A stretch of 64,000 bases of DNA from Anoxybacillus mongoliensis (GCF_014201515.1 NZ_JACHEQ010000005.1:1-64000); one strand, 5' to 3'; positions 38,017-47,847 are shown, numbered from the stretch's first letter. Notes: a model not told the origin generated them from the letters alone. Made by a program: numbers and translations.

Positions 38017-39507
38017 ATGTCGAAACATACGAAGCACATTCATGAAGCAGAAAGACGAGTACAACGAGCAAAAGAAAAAATGAACCGCACATATCGGCTA
38101 GCATATCATATTATGGCTCCGGTAAACTGGATGAATGATCCAAACGGGTTGATTCAATGGAATGGGGAGTACCACGTATTTTATCAGTTCCATCCCGACA
38201 GTCCAACGTGGGGGTCGATGCATTGGGGGCATGTGAAAAGTAAAGACCTTGTACATTGGGAACGTGTACCGATTGCGCTTGCGCCGAGTGAATGGTACGA
38301 CGAAGGCGGCTGTTTTTCGGGAAGTGCAGTCAATGACAATGGCGTGCTCACGCTCATTTACACCGGAAATGTCTGGTTAAATGAGGAACAAACGGAGTTG
38401 AAGCAATATCAATGCATTGCGACAAGCAAAGACGGCATTCACTTTGAAAAAGACGAAGCGAACCCTGTTTTAGCTGAGCCTCCGTTTAATTGCCAAGGCC
38501 ATATTCGCGACCCGAAAGTGTGGAAACGCGGCGATAATTGGTATATGGTGCTTGGGACAAGAGAGGGGAATAACGGAAAAGTTGTTTTATATAAATCGAA
38601 CGATTTACGCCATTGGAAATATGTAAATATCATGGCTGAAAGCGATGGTAGCTTAGGTTATATGTGGGAGTGTCCAGATGTCTTTCATTTGAACGGCAAG
38701 GATATTTTGTTATTTTCACCGCAAGGGATTGAACCAGACGGGGATCGTTTTCAAAACCTTCATCAAACAGGCTACGTCGTTGGTACGCTTAATGATGAAA
38801 CGGGAAAACTTGTGCACGGAGCGTTTGAAGAGCTCGATAAAGGGTTTGATTTTTACGCGGCGCAAACGTTTGAAGATGAAAAAGGTCGGCGTATTTTGTT
38901 CGGCTGGATGGATATGTGGGAGTCACCAATGCCGACGCAAGCGCACGGTTGGGCAGGAGCGTTGACAATTCCGCGTCTTTTGGAATTAGCGGATGATGAG
39001 AAGCTATTGATGAAGCCGGTGCCGGAATTGCAATTATTGCGCCAAGAGCACGTGAGACTGGAATCGATTTCAGTAAACGACGGAACGCACACACTTCCAG
39101 TTCAAGGTGATCGACTAGAATTGCTCGTTCGTTTTTCATTAGCCGATTTTCGTGGGAATGCATTTGGTGTAAAGGTGCGCTGTGCGGAAGACGGAAGCGA
39201 AGAAACGATTTTTCGCTATGACGTAAAAGACGCTTTCGTTACATTTGACCGAAACCGATCCGGAAAAGGAGAGGGCGGCATTCGCCGTGCCGTATTGGAT
39301 AAACAAAAAGACGTTGTCACGTTCCATGTCTTTATTGACCGTTCTTCTGTTGAGTTATTCGTCAATGACGGTCGGCTTGTGATGACAGGGAGAATATATC
39401 CATCTGAAACGAGCCAAGGGATTGAATTGTTTGCAGAAGGCGGAAAATTGACCGTGCTTTCTGTTGAGGCGTGGACGTTGAAAGATATTTGGGGTGAGCT
39501 AGTGTAA
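38017..39507 (+). CDS. Sucrose-6-phosphate hydrolase (GH32)
   Basis: A 496-residue glycoside hydrolase. The nucleophile Asp is in APVNWMNDPNGLIQW, the transition-state Asp in GHIRDPKVW and the acid/base Glu in MWECPDVF; these are the three GH32 blocks. The C-terminal beta-sandwich (VTFHVFIDRSSVELFVNDGR) is complete. It cleaves sucrose 6-phosphate made by a PTS, or sucrose. No PTS or regulator gene is adjacent, so the gene appears on its own, between an AAGGGG ribosome site and a terminator. Confidence 0.95.
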   Translation: MSKHTKHIHEAERRVQRAKEKMNRTYRLAYHIMAPVNWMNDPNGLIQWNGEYHVFYQFHPDSPTWGSMHWGHVKSKDLVHWERVPIALAPSEWYDEGGCFSGSAVNDNGVLTLIYTGNVWLNEEQTELKQYQCIATSKDGIHFEKDEANPVLAEPPFNCQGHIRDPKVWKRGDNWYMVLGTREGNNGKVVLYKSNDLRHWKYVNIMAESDGSLGYMWECPDVFHLNGKDILLFSPQGIEPDGDRFQNLHQTGYVVGTLNDETGKLVHGAFEELDKGFDFYAAQTFEDEKGRRILFGWMDMWESPMPTQAHGWAGALTIPRLLELADDEKLLMKPVPELQLLRQEHVRLESISVNDGTHTLPVQGDRLELLVRFSLADFRGNAFGVKVRCAEDGSEETIFRYDVKDAFVTFDRNRSGKGEGGIRRAVLDKQKDVVTFHVFIDRSSVELFVNDGRLVMTGRIYPSETSQGIELFAEGGKLTVLSVEAWTLKDIWGELV

Positions 39508-39535
39508 AGAGGCGGGACAAAAACCGTCTCTTTTT
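39506..39535 (+). terminator. Intrinsic terminator
   Basis: AAAGAGGCGG-GACAAAA-ACCGTCTCTTT followed by TTG. Confidence 0.8.
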
Positions 39536-39606
39536 GTTATAAACGGTTATCGTGTCCATATAAAAGGAATAATATAAATGATAAAGAAAAGAGTTGGAGG
39601 ATAGCG

Positions 39607-40329
39607 ATGGGGCGACTTATTGGTTATGTTATAGTGTATGTCGGGATGGTGTTTGTGAATGTGATGGCTGAGTGGCTTCCGTTAAATGGTCAGACAACAG
39701 GAGACATATCGCGTAAAGTTAACGTGTTGTTTACACCTGCAGGGTACGTATTTTCGATTTGGGGATTTATTTATGTGCTATTAGCAATTTGGATTTTTAG
39801 ACAAATTCCCACTTCTCGTCGCCATTTACCTATGTACAGCCAAGCGTTTATTCCTTTTGTCGCTAGCTGTATGTTTAATGCGTTATGGATTGTCGTATGG
39901 CATTATGAATATTTTCTTTTCTCTGTTATTGTAATGGTCTCTCTTCTTTTAACCCTTATTTCGTTATATATGGCTATTAAACGTACGAATCCAACAAGTC
40001 TTGATTTGATCTCATTTTCTGTATATCTCAGTTGGATTAGCGTTGCGACAATTGCAAACATTTCCTTTGTTTTAAAATACAACGGTTGGAACGGATTCGG
40101 ATTGTCTGATGCATTCTGGGCGATTGCGATGTTACTTATTGCAACAACTTTAGCTCTTCTTTTTATGCGCCTACAACGAGATTACGTATATCCGCTTGTG
40201 TTCGTTTGGGCGTTTGTTGGAATCGGGGTGAAAAATCAAGGAACCGCGTCGCTTGTCGCATACGTTTCATTTTTGTTGGCAGGAGTCATATTAATTAGCA
40301 CAGCATCTTTATACAAAGAAAAAACATAA
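39607..40329 (+). CDS. TspO/MBR-like integral membrane protein
   Basis: A 240-residue protein with about seven hydrophobic segments. LFTPAGYVFSIWGFIYVLLA is close to the start of tryptophan-rich sensory protein (TspO) relatives, which usually have five helices; this longer form is common in Bacillaceae. It may bind tetrapyrroles or other hydrophobic ligands, but the ligand is unknown. GTTGGAGGA precedes the ATG. Confidence 0.7.
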   Translation: MGRLIGYVIVYVGMVFVNVMAEWLPLNGQTTGDISRKVNVLFTPAGYVFSIWGFIYVLLAIWIFRQIPTSRRHLPMYSQAFIPFVASCMFNALWIVVWHYEYFLFSVIVMVSLLLTLISLYMAIKRTNPTSLDLISFSVYLSWISVATIANISFVLKYNGWNGFGLSDAFWAIAMLLIATTLALLFMRLQRDYVYPLVFVWAFVGIGVKNQGTASLVAYVSFLLAGVILISTASLYKEKT

Positions 40330-40354
40330 TCGCTCACGACATACGTGGGCGATT
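40328..40354. terminator. Terminator hairpin
   Basis: AATCGC-T-CACG-ACATA-CGTG-G-GCGATT between convergent genes. Confidence 0.7.
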
Positions 40355-40635
40355 TATACATATTTGCTGATCGCTTTGTTGAACTGTTTTTGCATATCTT
40401 TATCATGCAACAGTTTTTTGTAGTTTGTTGTTGAAAGTAAATATGTAGAAATGCTCGGATCTTTTAACAAACGCTTTACAGTGTTTTTGTCGAACGGTTT
40501 TTGTGCTTCAATAACTCTTGTTTTTTGGAGGTATTTTAATTTTCTTTTTGCTACGAGGTAATCAAACTGACCTAACAATAAAAAATTTAACAATCCTCCT
40601 ACAAACTCAAAACATATCGTGACTAGTGTTTCCAT
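40354..40635 (-). CDS. Hypothetical 93-residue protein
   Basis: One hydrophobic N-terminal segment (LVTICFEFVGGLLNFLLLGQF) followed by a basic helical tail (NTVKRLLKDPSISTYLLSTT). A GGAGGA-like site precedes the ATG. It is probably co-transcribed with the upstream 138-residue gene, 19 bases away. No family recognised. Confidence 0.55.
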   Translation of the reverse strand: METLVTICFEFVGGLLNFLLLGQFDYLVAKRKLKYLQKTRVIEAQKPFDKNTVKRLLKDPSISTYLLSTTNYKKLLHDKDMQKQFNKAISKYV

Positions 40636-40654
40636 TTCCTCCTCCGTCCCTTTG

Positions 40655-41071
40655 TTATTTTTGATATATGATGCCCTCTAATGTTTTTGCATCATTTTTG
40701 CTTAACGTACCTATGTTTTCATCTGGATCACTACTTATTATCGTTGCCCCAACGTCTGCATGTTCGAACCATATTTTGTACTGGATCGTTTTTTCAGGCA
40801 TATGTTGTTTCACTTGTCTGAACATAATGATCTTCGCATCTTCTTGTCTAACCATTTTCACTTCTATATATCGATTCCATTCAATTTTTGCAAATACGCG
40901 CTGTAATGACTGTAATGTTTTTAGGTCTGTTATTTCTTTTTCAGATGATGTTTTTCCGTCGGTATAAATAATTACGTTCGCTTTTGTTATGACATCGTCC
41001 TCTTTCTGAATTAAGTAAAAGAGGAATATTCCAACGATAATCAAGAGAATCATCCACAAATTCTTATACAT
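40655..41071 (-). CDS. Hypothetical membrane-anchored protein
   Basis: A 138-residue protein with an N-terminal anchor (LWMILLIIVGIFLFYLI) and a soluble domain outside the membrane (KANVIIYTDGKTSSEKEITD, WFEHADVGATIISSDPDENI). AGGAAGATGGAGG lies upstream. It precedes the 93-residue gene on the same strand. No family recognised. Confidence 0.6.
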   Translation of the reverse strand: MYKNLWMILLIIVGIFLFYLIQKEDDVITKANVIIYTDGKTSSEKEITDLKTLQSLQRVFAKIEWNRYIEVKMVRQEDAKIIMFRQVKQHMPEKTIQYKIWFEHADVGATIISSDPDENIGTLSKNDAKTLEGIIYQK

Positions 41072-41368
41072 TTGATTTCCTCCATCTTCCTAATTGGATA
41101 ATATTTTATCATGATCGACTAGTTTTTTGAACAAAGAAAATGTGAGAAGAAGCTTATAGAAGCAGAAGGAATGGGAATTTTGGAAAATAAAGAAATTGAT
41201 GTTTGGTCTAAAAACGTTTTGGATAAATACGAAAATTGTCGATACAAACATCAGAGCGATCATGCTAGTTCACTATCACAACTCCACCAAGCGCATGTCG
41301 TCTCTCCACATTTTCTCCATATTTTTTCTGCTATAATAAAGAAAAACGCGTGTAAGGAAGGAATCTTC

Positions 41369-42742
41369 GTGCGAAAACTTTCATTTAAATTAGGGCTATT
41401 GTTTTTTGTTTTTGTGCTAGGAATTGAAACGGTGTTATTTGCGTCGCTATATGTGACGCTTGTGAACGCGAGAATTCATGAGGAATTTGAGCAGTTGTTG
41501 GCAAGAGGGAACAATCATCGGGATGTATTGGAAAAAAGCTATCATCTTTCCACGTTAGAACATGTCGTGATGATGGAGTCGGAAGCGGAAACAGATGTCG
41601 TCATTACAGATGCGAAAGGGAATATTTTATATTTTTCTGATCATATTTTGCCGTTTGCAAAAAAACTCATCCCGTCTGTCGATGTTCGCCACATTTCTCA
41701 TAGCGGAATGGTGGTGCAAAACAACTGGAAAAGACAACCGTATATCGCTACCGCCAGCCCGATTCGGATGGACGGCAAGACAAAAGGATATGTATATATG
41801 TTTCAGCGGACGGCTTCCATTCAAAATATGATTTCTAAATTAAAACATCATTTTCTTGTTGTTGGGATTGTTTCTGTCTTTTTGACGATTATGACGATTT
41901 TTTTCTTATCAAGAGTCATTACGATTCCGCTCATTCGGATGAAACAAGCGACCGAGAAACTAAGCAAAGGAGATTTTTCTGTTCGCCTGCAAGTAAAAGG
42001 GGAAGACGAGTTAGCGCAACTCGGAAAAGCGATTCAAACCCTTGCGACTGATTTGGAACATTTGAAAAAAGAACGAAACGAATTTTTAGCGAGCATTTCA
42101 CATGAGTTGCGTACTCCGCTTACATATGTGAAAGGATATGCGGACATTGCGCGTAGACCGAATATTGCGGAGGAAGAACGAGCGAACTATTTGTCCATTA
42201 TTTATGAAGAAGCTGAGCATATGCAAAAGTTAGTGAAAGATTTGTTTGAGCTTGCGAAAATGGACCGACATTCGTTTCACATCGAGAAAGAGCCAACCCC
42301 GTTGTGCCTTTTTTTGAAAAAAATATACGAGAAAATGGCTCCTGCGTTTCAGGCGAAACAAATGGGGCTGATTTATCGTTGCGAGGAAAACGTTACCGTC
42401 CATATCGACCGACAGCGATTTGAACAAGTGATGATCAACCTTTTAGACAATGCGTTAAAATATTCTCATGAAGGCTCTACCGTTTCGATGAATGTCAAAC
42501 GAGAGAAAAAGAACGTAATCATCACGATTTCTGACGAAGGAATAGGGATCCCTGAAGCAGATTTGCCGCATATTTTTGAACGGCTTTACCGAGTCGATAA
42601 ATCAAGATCGCGAATAGGCGGAGGGACGGGGCTTGGATTGGCGATTGTAAAAGAAATTGTCGAAGCGCACGGCGGTTCGATTTCCGCCACAAGCCAATTC
42701 GGAAGAGGAACAACTATGCTTATTACATTGCCGAGGGGGTGA
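41369..42742 (+). CDS. Sensor histidine kinase with HAMP domain
   Basis: A 457-residue membrane kinase from a GTG at 41369 (AAGGAAGGA upstream, TATAAT at about 41333). An upstream extension of the frame lacks a ribosome site. Layout: first helix LGLLFFVFVLGIETVLF, extracytoplasmic sensor of about 130 residues, second helix VVGIVSVFLTIMTIFFL, HAMP (ITIPLIRMKQATEKLSKGDF), dimerisation domain with the phosphorylated His in FLASISHELRTPLTYV, and ATPase boxes NLLDNALKYS (N), ISDEGIGIPEADLPHIFERL (G1/F) and GGGTGLGLAIVKEIVEAHGG (G2). The stop overlaps the regulator start. The signal is unknown; cell-envelope stress is plausible given the VTT-domain gene next to it. Confidence 0.93.
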   Translation: MRKLSFKLGLLFFVFVLGIETVLFASLYVTLVNARIHEEFEQLLARGNNHRDVLEKSYHLSTLEHVVMMESEAETDVVITDAKGNILYFSDHILPFAKKLIPSVDVRHISHSGMVVQNNWKRQPYIATASPIRMDGKTKGYVYMFQRTASIQNMISKLKHHFLVVGIVSVFLTIMTIFFLSRVITIPLIRMKQATEKLSKGDFSVRLQVKGEDELAQLGKAIQTLATDLEHLKKERNEFLASISHELRTPLTYVKGYADIARRPNIAEEERANYLSIIYEEAEHMQKLVKDLFELAKMDRHSFHIEKEPTPLCLFLKKIYEKMAPAFQAKQMGLIYRCEENVTVHIDRQRFEQVMINLLDNALKYSHEGSTVSMNVKREKKNVIITISDEGIGIPEADLPHIFERLYRVDKSRSRIGGGTGLGLAIVKEIVEAHGGSISATSQFGRGTTMLITLPRG

Positions 42743-43419
42743 TGAAGGTGTACACGGTTTTATTGGTTGATGACGAAAAACGAATGTTAGAATTATTAGA
42801 GCTGTATCTTACCCCGAACGGATACCGTTGTGTGAAATGCGAGTCAGGAGTAGCGGCGATTTGCTATTTAGAAAATAATAAAGCAGACCTTGTATTGCTT
42901 GATATCATGATGCCAGAAATGGACGGATGGGAAACGTGCAAAAAAATACGAGAGTTTTCGAATGTCCCAATCATTATGGTTACCGCACGGGATGCGACGA
43001 CAGACGTTGTCCAAGGGCTAAAAATTGGCGCAGATGATTACATTACAAAACCGTTTGACGAATCCGAATTGCTCGCTCGGATGGAGGCAGTATTGCGCCG
43101 TTCGGTCGGAAAACAAACGAAACTCGAGTTTAACGGCTTAGTTTGGGATGAAGCGCAGCATAAAGTCCAATATGCTGGGCACGATATTTTTCTCACGCCA
43201 AAAGAGTTTGCCATTTTAGGACTTTTTCTCAAAAATCCAAATCGAGTATTTAGTCGCGAGCAACTCATCATCACATTATGGGGGTATAACGCCAATACAG
43301 AAGAACGAACCGTCGATTCGCACGTGAAAAATATTCGCGAAAAGCTCCGCCAAGCTGGTTTTCCGATTGATGAATTTTTGCAGACCGTTTGGGGTGTAGG
43401 ATATAAATGGGGGGGGTAA
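42742..43419 (+). CDS. OmpR-family response regulator
   Basis: A 225-residue regulator. The receiver domain has the acidic pair LLVDDEK, the phosphorylated Asp in DLVLLDIMMPEMDGWE, Thr in IIMVTARD and Lys in DDYITKPFDE. The C-terminal winged helix shows FLTPKEFAILGLFLKNPNRV and ERTVDSHVKNIREKL. It is coupled to the kinase by a one-base overlap (TGATG) with GAGGGGG as ribosome site. Targets are unknown; the 12-base gap to the VTT gene suggests one operon. Confidence 0.95.
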   Translation: MKVYTVLLVDDEKRMLELLELYLTPNGYRCVKCESGVAAICYLENNKADLVLLDIMMPEMDGWETCKKIREFSNVPIIMVTARDATTDVVQGLKIGADDYITKPFDESELLARMEAVLRRSVGKQTKLEFNGLVWDEAQHKVQYAGHDIFLTPKEFAILGLFLKNPNRVFSREQLIITLWGYNANTEERTVDSHVKNIREKLRQAGFPIDEFLQTVWGVGYKWGG

Positions 43420-43430
43420 GGTAAAAAGAA

Positions 43431-43979
43431 ATGGAAGAGAAGCTCATTACACTATTTCATACATATGAAAGCGTTGCTTATCTCATCAGTATTGCGATCA
43501 ATATTGTGATCAGTATTTTAGGCGTTGTCCCGAGCGTCTTTCTCACTGTCGCTAACTTGGCGGTATTTGGCTTTTGGAAAGGCACTTTTGTATCGTTTGT
43601 CGGGGAAGCGGTTGGCGCGATTGTATCGTTTCTGTTGTATCGAAAAGGGTTTCGCCAGCTTTCAGAAACGAAATGCTTTTCCTATCCGAAAGTGAAACGT
43701 TTGCTTGCGGCAGAAGGGATAGAAGCCTTTTCTCTTGTTTTGTCTTTGCGTCTTCTTCCTTTTGTTCCATCAGGAATAGTCACGTTCGTTGCCGCTATTG
43801 GGCGCATGTCGCTCCTTCTTTTTACAGCCGCCAGCTCGCTTGGGAAACTGCCAGCACTGTTGTTAGAGGCATATTCGGTGTATCAAGTGATGAATTGGAC
43901 ATGGCAAGGAAAAGTCATTTTCACGTTCGTTGCGTTAGGGATATTTATAGTTGTTGTACGACGTATGTTTGCACGTTGA
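43431..43979 (+). CDS. TVP38/DedA-type VTT-domain membrane protein
   Basis: A 182-residue protein with five to six hydrophobic segments. The core SFVGEAVGAIVSFLLYRKGF, with the downstream SLRLLPFVPSGIVTFVAAIG, is the VTT (SNARE-associated) signature of TVP38/DedA proteins, which are linked to lipid flipping and membrane homeostasis. It is probably in the same operon as the two-component system. Confidence 0.85.
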   Translation: MEEKLITLFHTYESVAYLISIAINIVISILGVVPSVFLTVANLAVFGFWKGTFVSFVGEAVGAIVSFLLYRKGFRQLSETKCFSYPKVKRLLAAEGIEAFSLVLSLRLLPFVPSGIVTFVAAIGRMSLLLFTAASSLGKLPALLLEAYSVYQVMNWTWQGKVIFTFVALGIFIVVVRRMFAR

Positions 43980-43983
43980 GTTT

Positions 43984-44002
43984 TATACCCGCTACCGGTA
44001 TA
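43984..44002 (+). promoter_or_regulatory. CsoR-like copper operator over the csoR -10 box
   Basis: TATACC-CGCTACC-GGTATA is a dyad 26 bases before csoR. It resembles CsoR operators of Bacillus copZA (TACCC...GGGTA type). It overlaps the -10 hexamer TATAAT (43999-44004), so bound CsoR would block the polymerase until copper is present. Confidence 0.7.
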
Positions 44003-44027
44003 ATGTATGATGAAGGTGGTGAAATAA

Positions 44028-44333
44028 ATGTCTCATTGTGAGTCTCATGAACAACGAATGGTTCCGCGCACGGAAGAAGAAATCGAAAACATTATTAAGC
44101 GCTTGAAGCGCATTGAAGGACAAGTGCGCGGGGTGCAAAAAATGGTCGAAGACAATCGGTATTGCATCGATATTTTAGTGCAAATTTCTGCAATCACGGC
44201 CGCGTTAAATAAAGTCGGATTGAATTTGTTAGAACGCCATGTCAGCCATTGTGTGTCGAAAGCGATCCGCGAAGGAGATGGTGAAACGTCCATCCGCGAG
44301 CTGATGGATGTCATTAAGCAATTTTCAAAGTAA
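44028..44333 (+). CDS. csoR: Copper-sensing transcriptional repressor CsoR
   Basis: A 101-residue four-helix repressor. The Cu(I) ligands of the family are present: Cys in [10 protein letters not shown] and the HxxxC in [11 protein letters not shown]. The helix with the conserved [20 protein letters not shown] binds DNA. Copper binding releases it from its operator. It heads the csoR-copA-copZ operon (14 bases to copA) and probably controls itself through the site at 43984. Confidence 0.95.
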   Translation: MSHCESHEQRMVPRTEEEIENIIKRLKRIEGQVRGVQKMVEDNRYCIDILVQISAITAALNKVGLNLLERHVSHCVSKAIREGDGETSIRELMDVIKQFSK

Positions 44334-44347
44334 GGGAGGGGAAATGG

Positions 44348-46729
44348 ATGCGAACGGTGACACTAAAGGTGACCGGCATGACATGTGCTGCCTGTTCTGC
44401 CCGTATTGAAAAAGTGTTGAATAAAATGGACGGCGTAGAAGCGACCGTCAATTTAGCGATGGAAAAAGCGACCGTTCAATACGACCCGAATAAATATAGC
44501 CTTGCCGATATTGAAGCGAAAATTGAAAAGTTAGGGTATGGCGTGGCGGCTGAAAAAGTGACGCTCGATATTGAAGGCATGACATGTGCAGCATGTGCGA
44601 CACGGATTGAAAAAGGGTTACAGCGGATGGAAGGTGTTACAAGCGCTACGGTAAACTTAGCGACAAACAGTGCGGTTGTCGAATATAAAGAAGGCGTTAC
44701 ATCGGTCGAAGACATTTTAGAGAAAATGAAACAGCTTGGGTACAAAGGGCAGATTCGAAGCGAAGAACAAGATGATGCTCGTCGGAAAGAAGAGAGGCTT
44801 AAACAAAAACAACGGCAACTTGTTATTTCTATCCTTTTATCCTTACCTTTGCTTTATACGATGGTTGCCCATATGCCGTTTCATATCGGCTTGCCGATGC
44901 CACATCTGTTAATGAATCCGTGGTTCCAGCTTCTTTTAGCTACACCGGTTCAGTTTTATATCGGTGCTCCGTTTTATGTCGGGGCGTACCGAGCGCTACG
45001 AAACAAGAGCGCGAATATGGACGTTCTTGTCGCACTTGGCACATCGGCTGCTTATTTTTATAGTTTATTTGAAACGTTGCGGGCGCTCACGAATCATGAA
45101 CCGCGCTTATATTTTGAAACGAGCGCCGTCTTGATTACGCTTGTGCTTGTCGGCAAATACTTTGAAGCGCTTGCGAAAGGGCGGACAACAGAAGCGATTT
45201 CAAAGCTACTTAGCTTGCAGGCAAAAGAAGCGACGGTTATCCGACATGGAGAAGAAAGAAAAGTTCCGCTCGAAGAAGTGATGATCGGGGATACGATCCT
45301 TGTCAAGCCAGGAGAAAAAATCCCGGTAGACGGTACAGTGATTGCTGGCTCTTCTTCGGTAGACGAATCAATGATTACGGGGGAATCAATTCCAGTAGAT
45401 AAAAAAGAAGGGGATTTCGTGATTGGTGCAACAATCAATACAAACGGAATACTAACGATTCGCGCAGAAAAAGTCGGAAAAGATACCGCACTCGCCAATA
45501 TCATTAAAATTGTCGAAGAGGCGCAAGGGTCGAAAGCACCGATTCAGCGGATGGCGGATACGATCTCCGGCATTTTCGTTCCAATTGTTGTCGGCATTGC
45601 CGTGTTAGCATTTATCATTTGGTATTTCGTTGTGGCGCCAAATGATTTACCAACTGCGCTGGAAGTGGCGATTGCCGTTCTTGTCATTGCGTGTCCTTGT
45701 GCGCTCGGTCTTGCCACGCCGACATCGATTATGGTCGGTACAGGAAAAGGAGCAGAACATGGCATTCTTTTTAAAGGAGGTGAGTATTTAGAAGGAACGC
45801 ATAAAATTAACGCGGTGCTATTCGATAAAACCGGAACAGTGACAAAAGGAAAACCAGAAGTGACAGATGTTTTGTCATTTCAAGAACATATGCTCGACTA
45901 TGCCGTTTCGGCCGAGAGCGCTTCGGAACATCCGCTAGCGCAAGCGATTGTGGCGTACGGAAAAGCAAACGGAATCGTCGCGCAACCGTTGACGCAATTT
46001 TCTGCGCTCGTTGGTCATGGAGTGGAAGCGACGGTAAACGGAAAGCATGTGCTCATCGGCACGCGCAAGTTAATGAACGAACGTGCGGTCAATATTGCCG
46101 AACATGAGCCAACAATGATAAAGCTTGAAAGCGAAGGAAAAACGGTCATGCTCGTTGCCATCGACGGACAGCTTGCTGGAATGATCGCTGTTGCCGATAC
46201 GATCAAGGAAACGTCGAAACAAGCGATTGTGGCATTAAAACAAATGGGCATTGAAGTGTATATGGTAACAGGCGATAACAAACGAACAGCCGAAGCGATC
46301 GCCAAACAAGTCGGTATAGAACATGTGTATTCGGAAGTGCTTCCGGAACAAAAAGCGACAATTGTCGAACAGCTACAAAAAGAAGGGAAGCGTGTTGCGA
46401 TGATTGGCGACGGCATTAACGACGCCCCAGCTCTTGCGAAAGCGGATATTGGGATGGCGATTGGCACAGGAGCGGATGTTGCGATTGAAACGGCGGACGT
46501 GACGCTTGTTGGCGGCGATTTGCTGCACATTCCAAAAGCGATTGAACTGAGTCGGCAAACGATGCGCAACATTCGGCAAAACTTATTTTGGGCATTATTT
46601 TATAATAGCGTCGGCATTCCCGTCGCTGCAGCTGGATTGTTACAACCGTGGATCGCTGGGGCAGCGATGGCATTTAGCTCTGTATCCGTTGTGACAAACG
46701 CGCTTCGTTTGAAACGCGTGAAACTATAA
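44348..46729 (+). CDS. copA: Copper-exporting P1B-type ATPase CopA
   Basis: A 793-residue pump. Two N-terminal heavy-metal domains carry [13 protein letters not shown] (Cys13/Cys16) and [13 protein letters not shown]. Then eight membrane helices with the ion path [14 protein letters not shown] (CPC, near 447), the actuator loop [12 protein letters not shown], the phosphorylated Asp in [11 protein letters not shown] (near 490), the SEHPLAQAI nucleotide-binding His and the hinge [16 protein letters not shown]. It exports Cu(I) using ATP. GGAGGGG precedes the ATG. Confidence 0.97.
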   Translation: MRTVTLKVTGMTCAACSARIEKVLNKMDGVEATVNLAMEKATVQYDPNKYSLADIEAKIEKLGYGVAAEKVTLDIEGMTCAACATRIEKGLQRMEGVTSATVNLATNSAVVEYKEGVTSVEDILEKMKQLGYKGQIRSEEQDDARRKEERLKQKQRQLVISILLSLPLLYTMVAHMPFHIGLPMPHLLMNPWFQLLLATPVQFYIGAPFYVGAYRALRNKSANMDVLVALGTSAAYFYSLFETLRALTNHEPRLYFETSAVLITLVLVGKYFEALAKGRTTEAISKLLSLQAKEATVIRHGEERKVPLEEVMIGDTILVKPGEKIPVDGTVIAGSSSVDESMITGESIPVDKKEGDFVIGATINTNGILTIRAEKVGKDTALANIIKIVEEAQGSKAPIQRMADTISGIFVPIVVGIAVLAFIIWYFVVAPNDLPTALEVAIAVLVIACPCALGLATPTSIMVGTGKGAEHGILFKGGEYLEGTHKINAVLFDKTGTVTKGKPEVTDVLSFQEHMLDYAVSAESASEHPLAQAIVAYGKANGIVAQPLTQFSALVGHGVEATVNGKHVLIGTRKLMNERAVNIAEHEPTMIKLESEGKTVMLVAIDGQLAGMIAVADTIKETSKQAIVALKQMGIEVYMVTGDNKRTAEAIAKQVGIEHVYSEVLPEQKATIVEQLQKEGKRVAMIGDGINDAPALAKADIGMAIGTGADVAIETADVTLVGGDLLHIPKAIELSRQTMRNIRQNLFWALFYNSVGIPVAAAGLLQPWIAGAAMAFSSVSVVTNALRLKRVKL

Positions 46730-46761
46730 ACATTAAAATATAAACATTTAAGGAGGAATGG

Positions 46762-46968
46762 ATGATGACGATTACATTACAAGTACAAGGGATGACATGC
46801 GGACATTGCAAAGCAGCGGTAACAAATGCGCTTCAAGAACTAGATGGCGTCAGCCGCGTCGAAGTGCATTTGCAAGAAGGTACCGTTGATGTCGAGTATG
46901 ATGAAACAAAAGTAAGCGTAGACAAACTGAAAGAAGCGATTGAAGAGCAAGGATATGATGTGAAGTAA
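46762..46968 (+). CDS. copZ: Copper chaperone CopZ
   Basis: A 68-residue heavy-metal-associated domain with the Cu(I) motif GMTCGHCKAAV. It carries copper to CopA. AAGGAGG precedes the tandem ATGs. It is the third gene of the copper operon, 32 bases behind copA. Confidence 0.95.
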   Translation: MMTITLQVQGMTCGHCKAAVTNALQELDGVSRVEVHLQEGTVDVEYDETKVSVDKLKEAIEEQGYDVK

Positions 46969-46974
46969 GGGAGA

Positions 46975-47009
46975 AAAGGGTATTCCTCTGTCGAAGGGAT
47001 GCCCTTTTT
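46975..47009 (+). terminator. Terminator of the copper operon
   Basis: AAAGGG-T-AT-T-CC-TCTGTCGAA-GG-G-AT-G-CCCTTT followed by TTC. Confidence 0.75.
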
Positions 47010-47045
47010 CAGTATCGAAAGTTTTTTTTCTTTTTATGAAGAATA

Positions 47046-47165
47046 ATGAAAAAACGAGATGTGAATGGATACGATTTATCAGACAGTCGTGCATTGGATC
47101 AAGTGCTTCCTTGGTCTAAAACACTTCCTGTTTCATCTATTGCTTTTCATCAACTAACTCAATAA
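47046..47165 (+). CDS. Possible 39-residue peptide or gene remnant
   Basis: An open frame from an ATG at 47046 to TAA at 47163 (includes LDQVLPWSKTLPVSSI). There is no clear ribosome site and no family match. It could equally be the tail of a lost gene. Low confidence. Confidence 0.2.
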   Translation: MKKRDVNGYDLSDSRALDQVLPWSKTLPVSSIAFHQLTQ

Positions 47166-47169
47166 TACC

Positions 47170-47292
47170 CTAAGCCCCGGCCTTAAAAAAGGTGGGGGCT
47201 ATTTGACGTTTACTCGGTAACCGCAAAGAAAGTTATTAATCTTGTTGGCTTATTCCTTGGTCGGGCTAGTTGAGCGCTGAGGCTCAACTAGC
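47170..47292. repeat. Two hairpins in the non-coding gap after copZ
   Basis: The first, near 47174-47201, pairs AGCCCC and GCCTT with AAGG and GGGGCT, like an IS200/IS605 right end or a terminator. The second (47265-47292) is GCTAGTTGAG-CGCTGAGG-CTCAACTAGC, a perfect 10-base stem that overlaps the end of the membrane protein gene at 47284 and can act as its terminator. Confidence 0.5.
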
Positions 47293-47751
47293 ACCACGGG
47301 TTTTTGTAAACAGTTTTTGTATGGAATAAATTAAAAGAATACTTGAAATAAAGATTAACAACGTATAAGCATTAACATAAACAGTATTTGTATATTGATT
47401 TATCCAGCTAAAACGGTAGATTCTAGAATTTATGTTAGATGGGGGTCCTCCGAGTTGTTTAATTAAGTCTAAAACATATATAATTTCTAAAAAAGCGGAC
47501 ATGCTTAAAATACAGAGTGAACCAATACCCATAAACAACAAACCTCTCTTTGAGATACTCATGTTAGTGAGGATTTTCCATAACCCCCTCCCAAAGAACA
47601 AAAATGAAATTGCAGCTAACATAATAATAAGAAGCCCTGGATTTCCGTTCCCTGAAGTTACGTGAGGCTCTATCGTAAAAAGTTCCGTTAGATATAACAT
47701 CAATAAACAAACTAAAAATGATATAATAAGTTGTTTAGAGAATAACTTCAA
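47284..47751 (-). CDS. Hypothetical four-helix membrane protein
   Basis: A 155-residue protein from a TTG at 47751 with GAGGAGGAA seven bases upstream; the longer frame to 47889 crosses a GC-rich palindrome and is unlikely. Hydrophobic segments: LIISFLVCLLMLYLTELF, GLLIIMLAAISFLFFGRGL, LLFMGIGSLCILSMSAFLEI and VYVNAYTLLIFISSILLIYS. It is AT-rich next to GC-rich scars. No family recognised. Confidence 0.6.
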   Translation of the reverse strand: MKLFSKQLIISFLVCLLMLYLTELFTIEPHVTSGNGNPGLLIIMLAAISFLFFGRGLWKILTNMSISKRGLLFMGIGSLCILSMSAFLEIIYVLDLIKQLGGPPSNINSRIYRFSWINQYTNTVYVNAYTLLIFISSILLIYSIQKLFTKTRGAS

Positions 47752-47847
47752 TATAATTCCTCCTCGTATAGTATGTTTAGAAAGATTTTTAAATCGAATT
47801 TCCAATACGATATGCTCCTTGACAATCGCATATTCTTGGGTGACTTG

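Noticed and set aside
41171-41368. N-terminal extension of the histidine kinase
   Set aside because: It contains the promoter and has no hydrophobic or conserved sequence; the GTG at 41369 has a strong ribosome site and fits the first membrane helix.
46015-46572. 185-residue minus-strand frame inside copA
   Set aside because: Serine/isoleucine-rich antisense shadow of the copper ATPase; no start signals.
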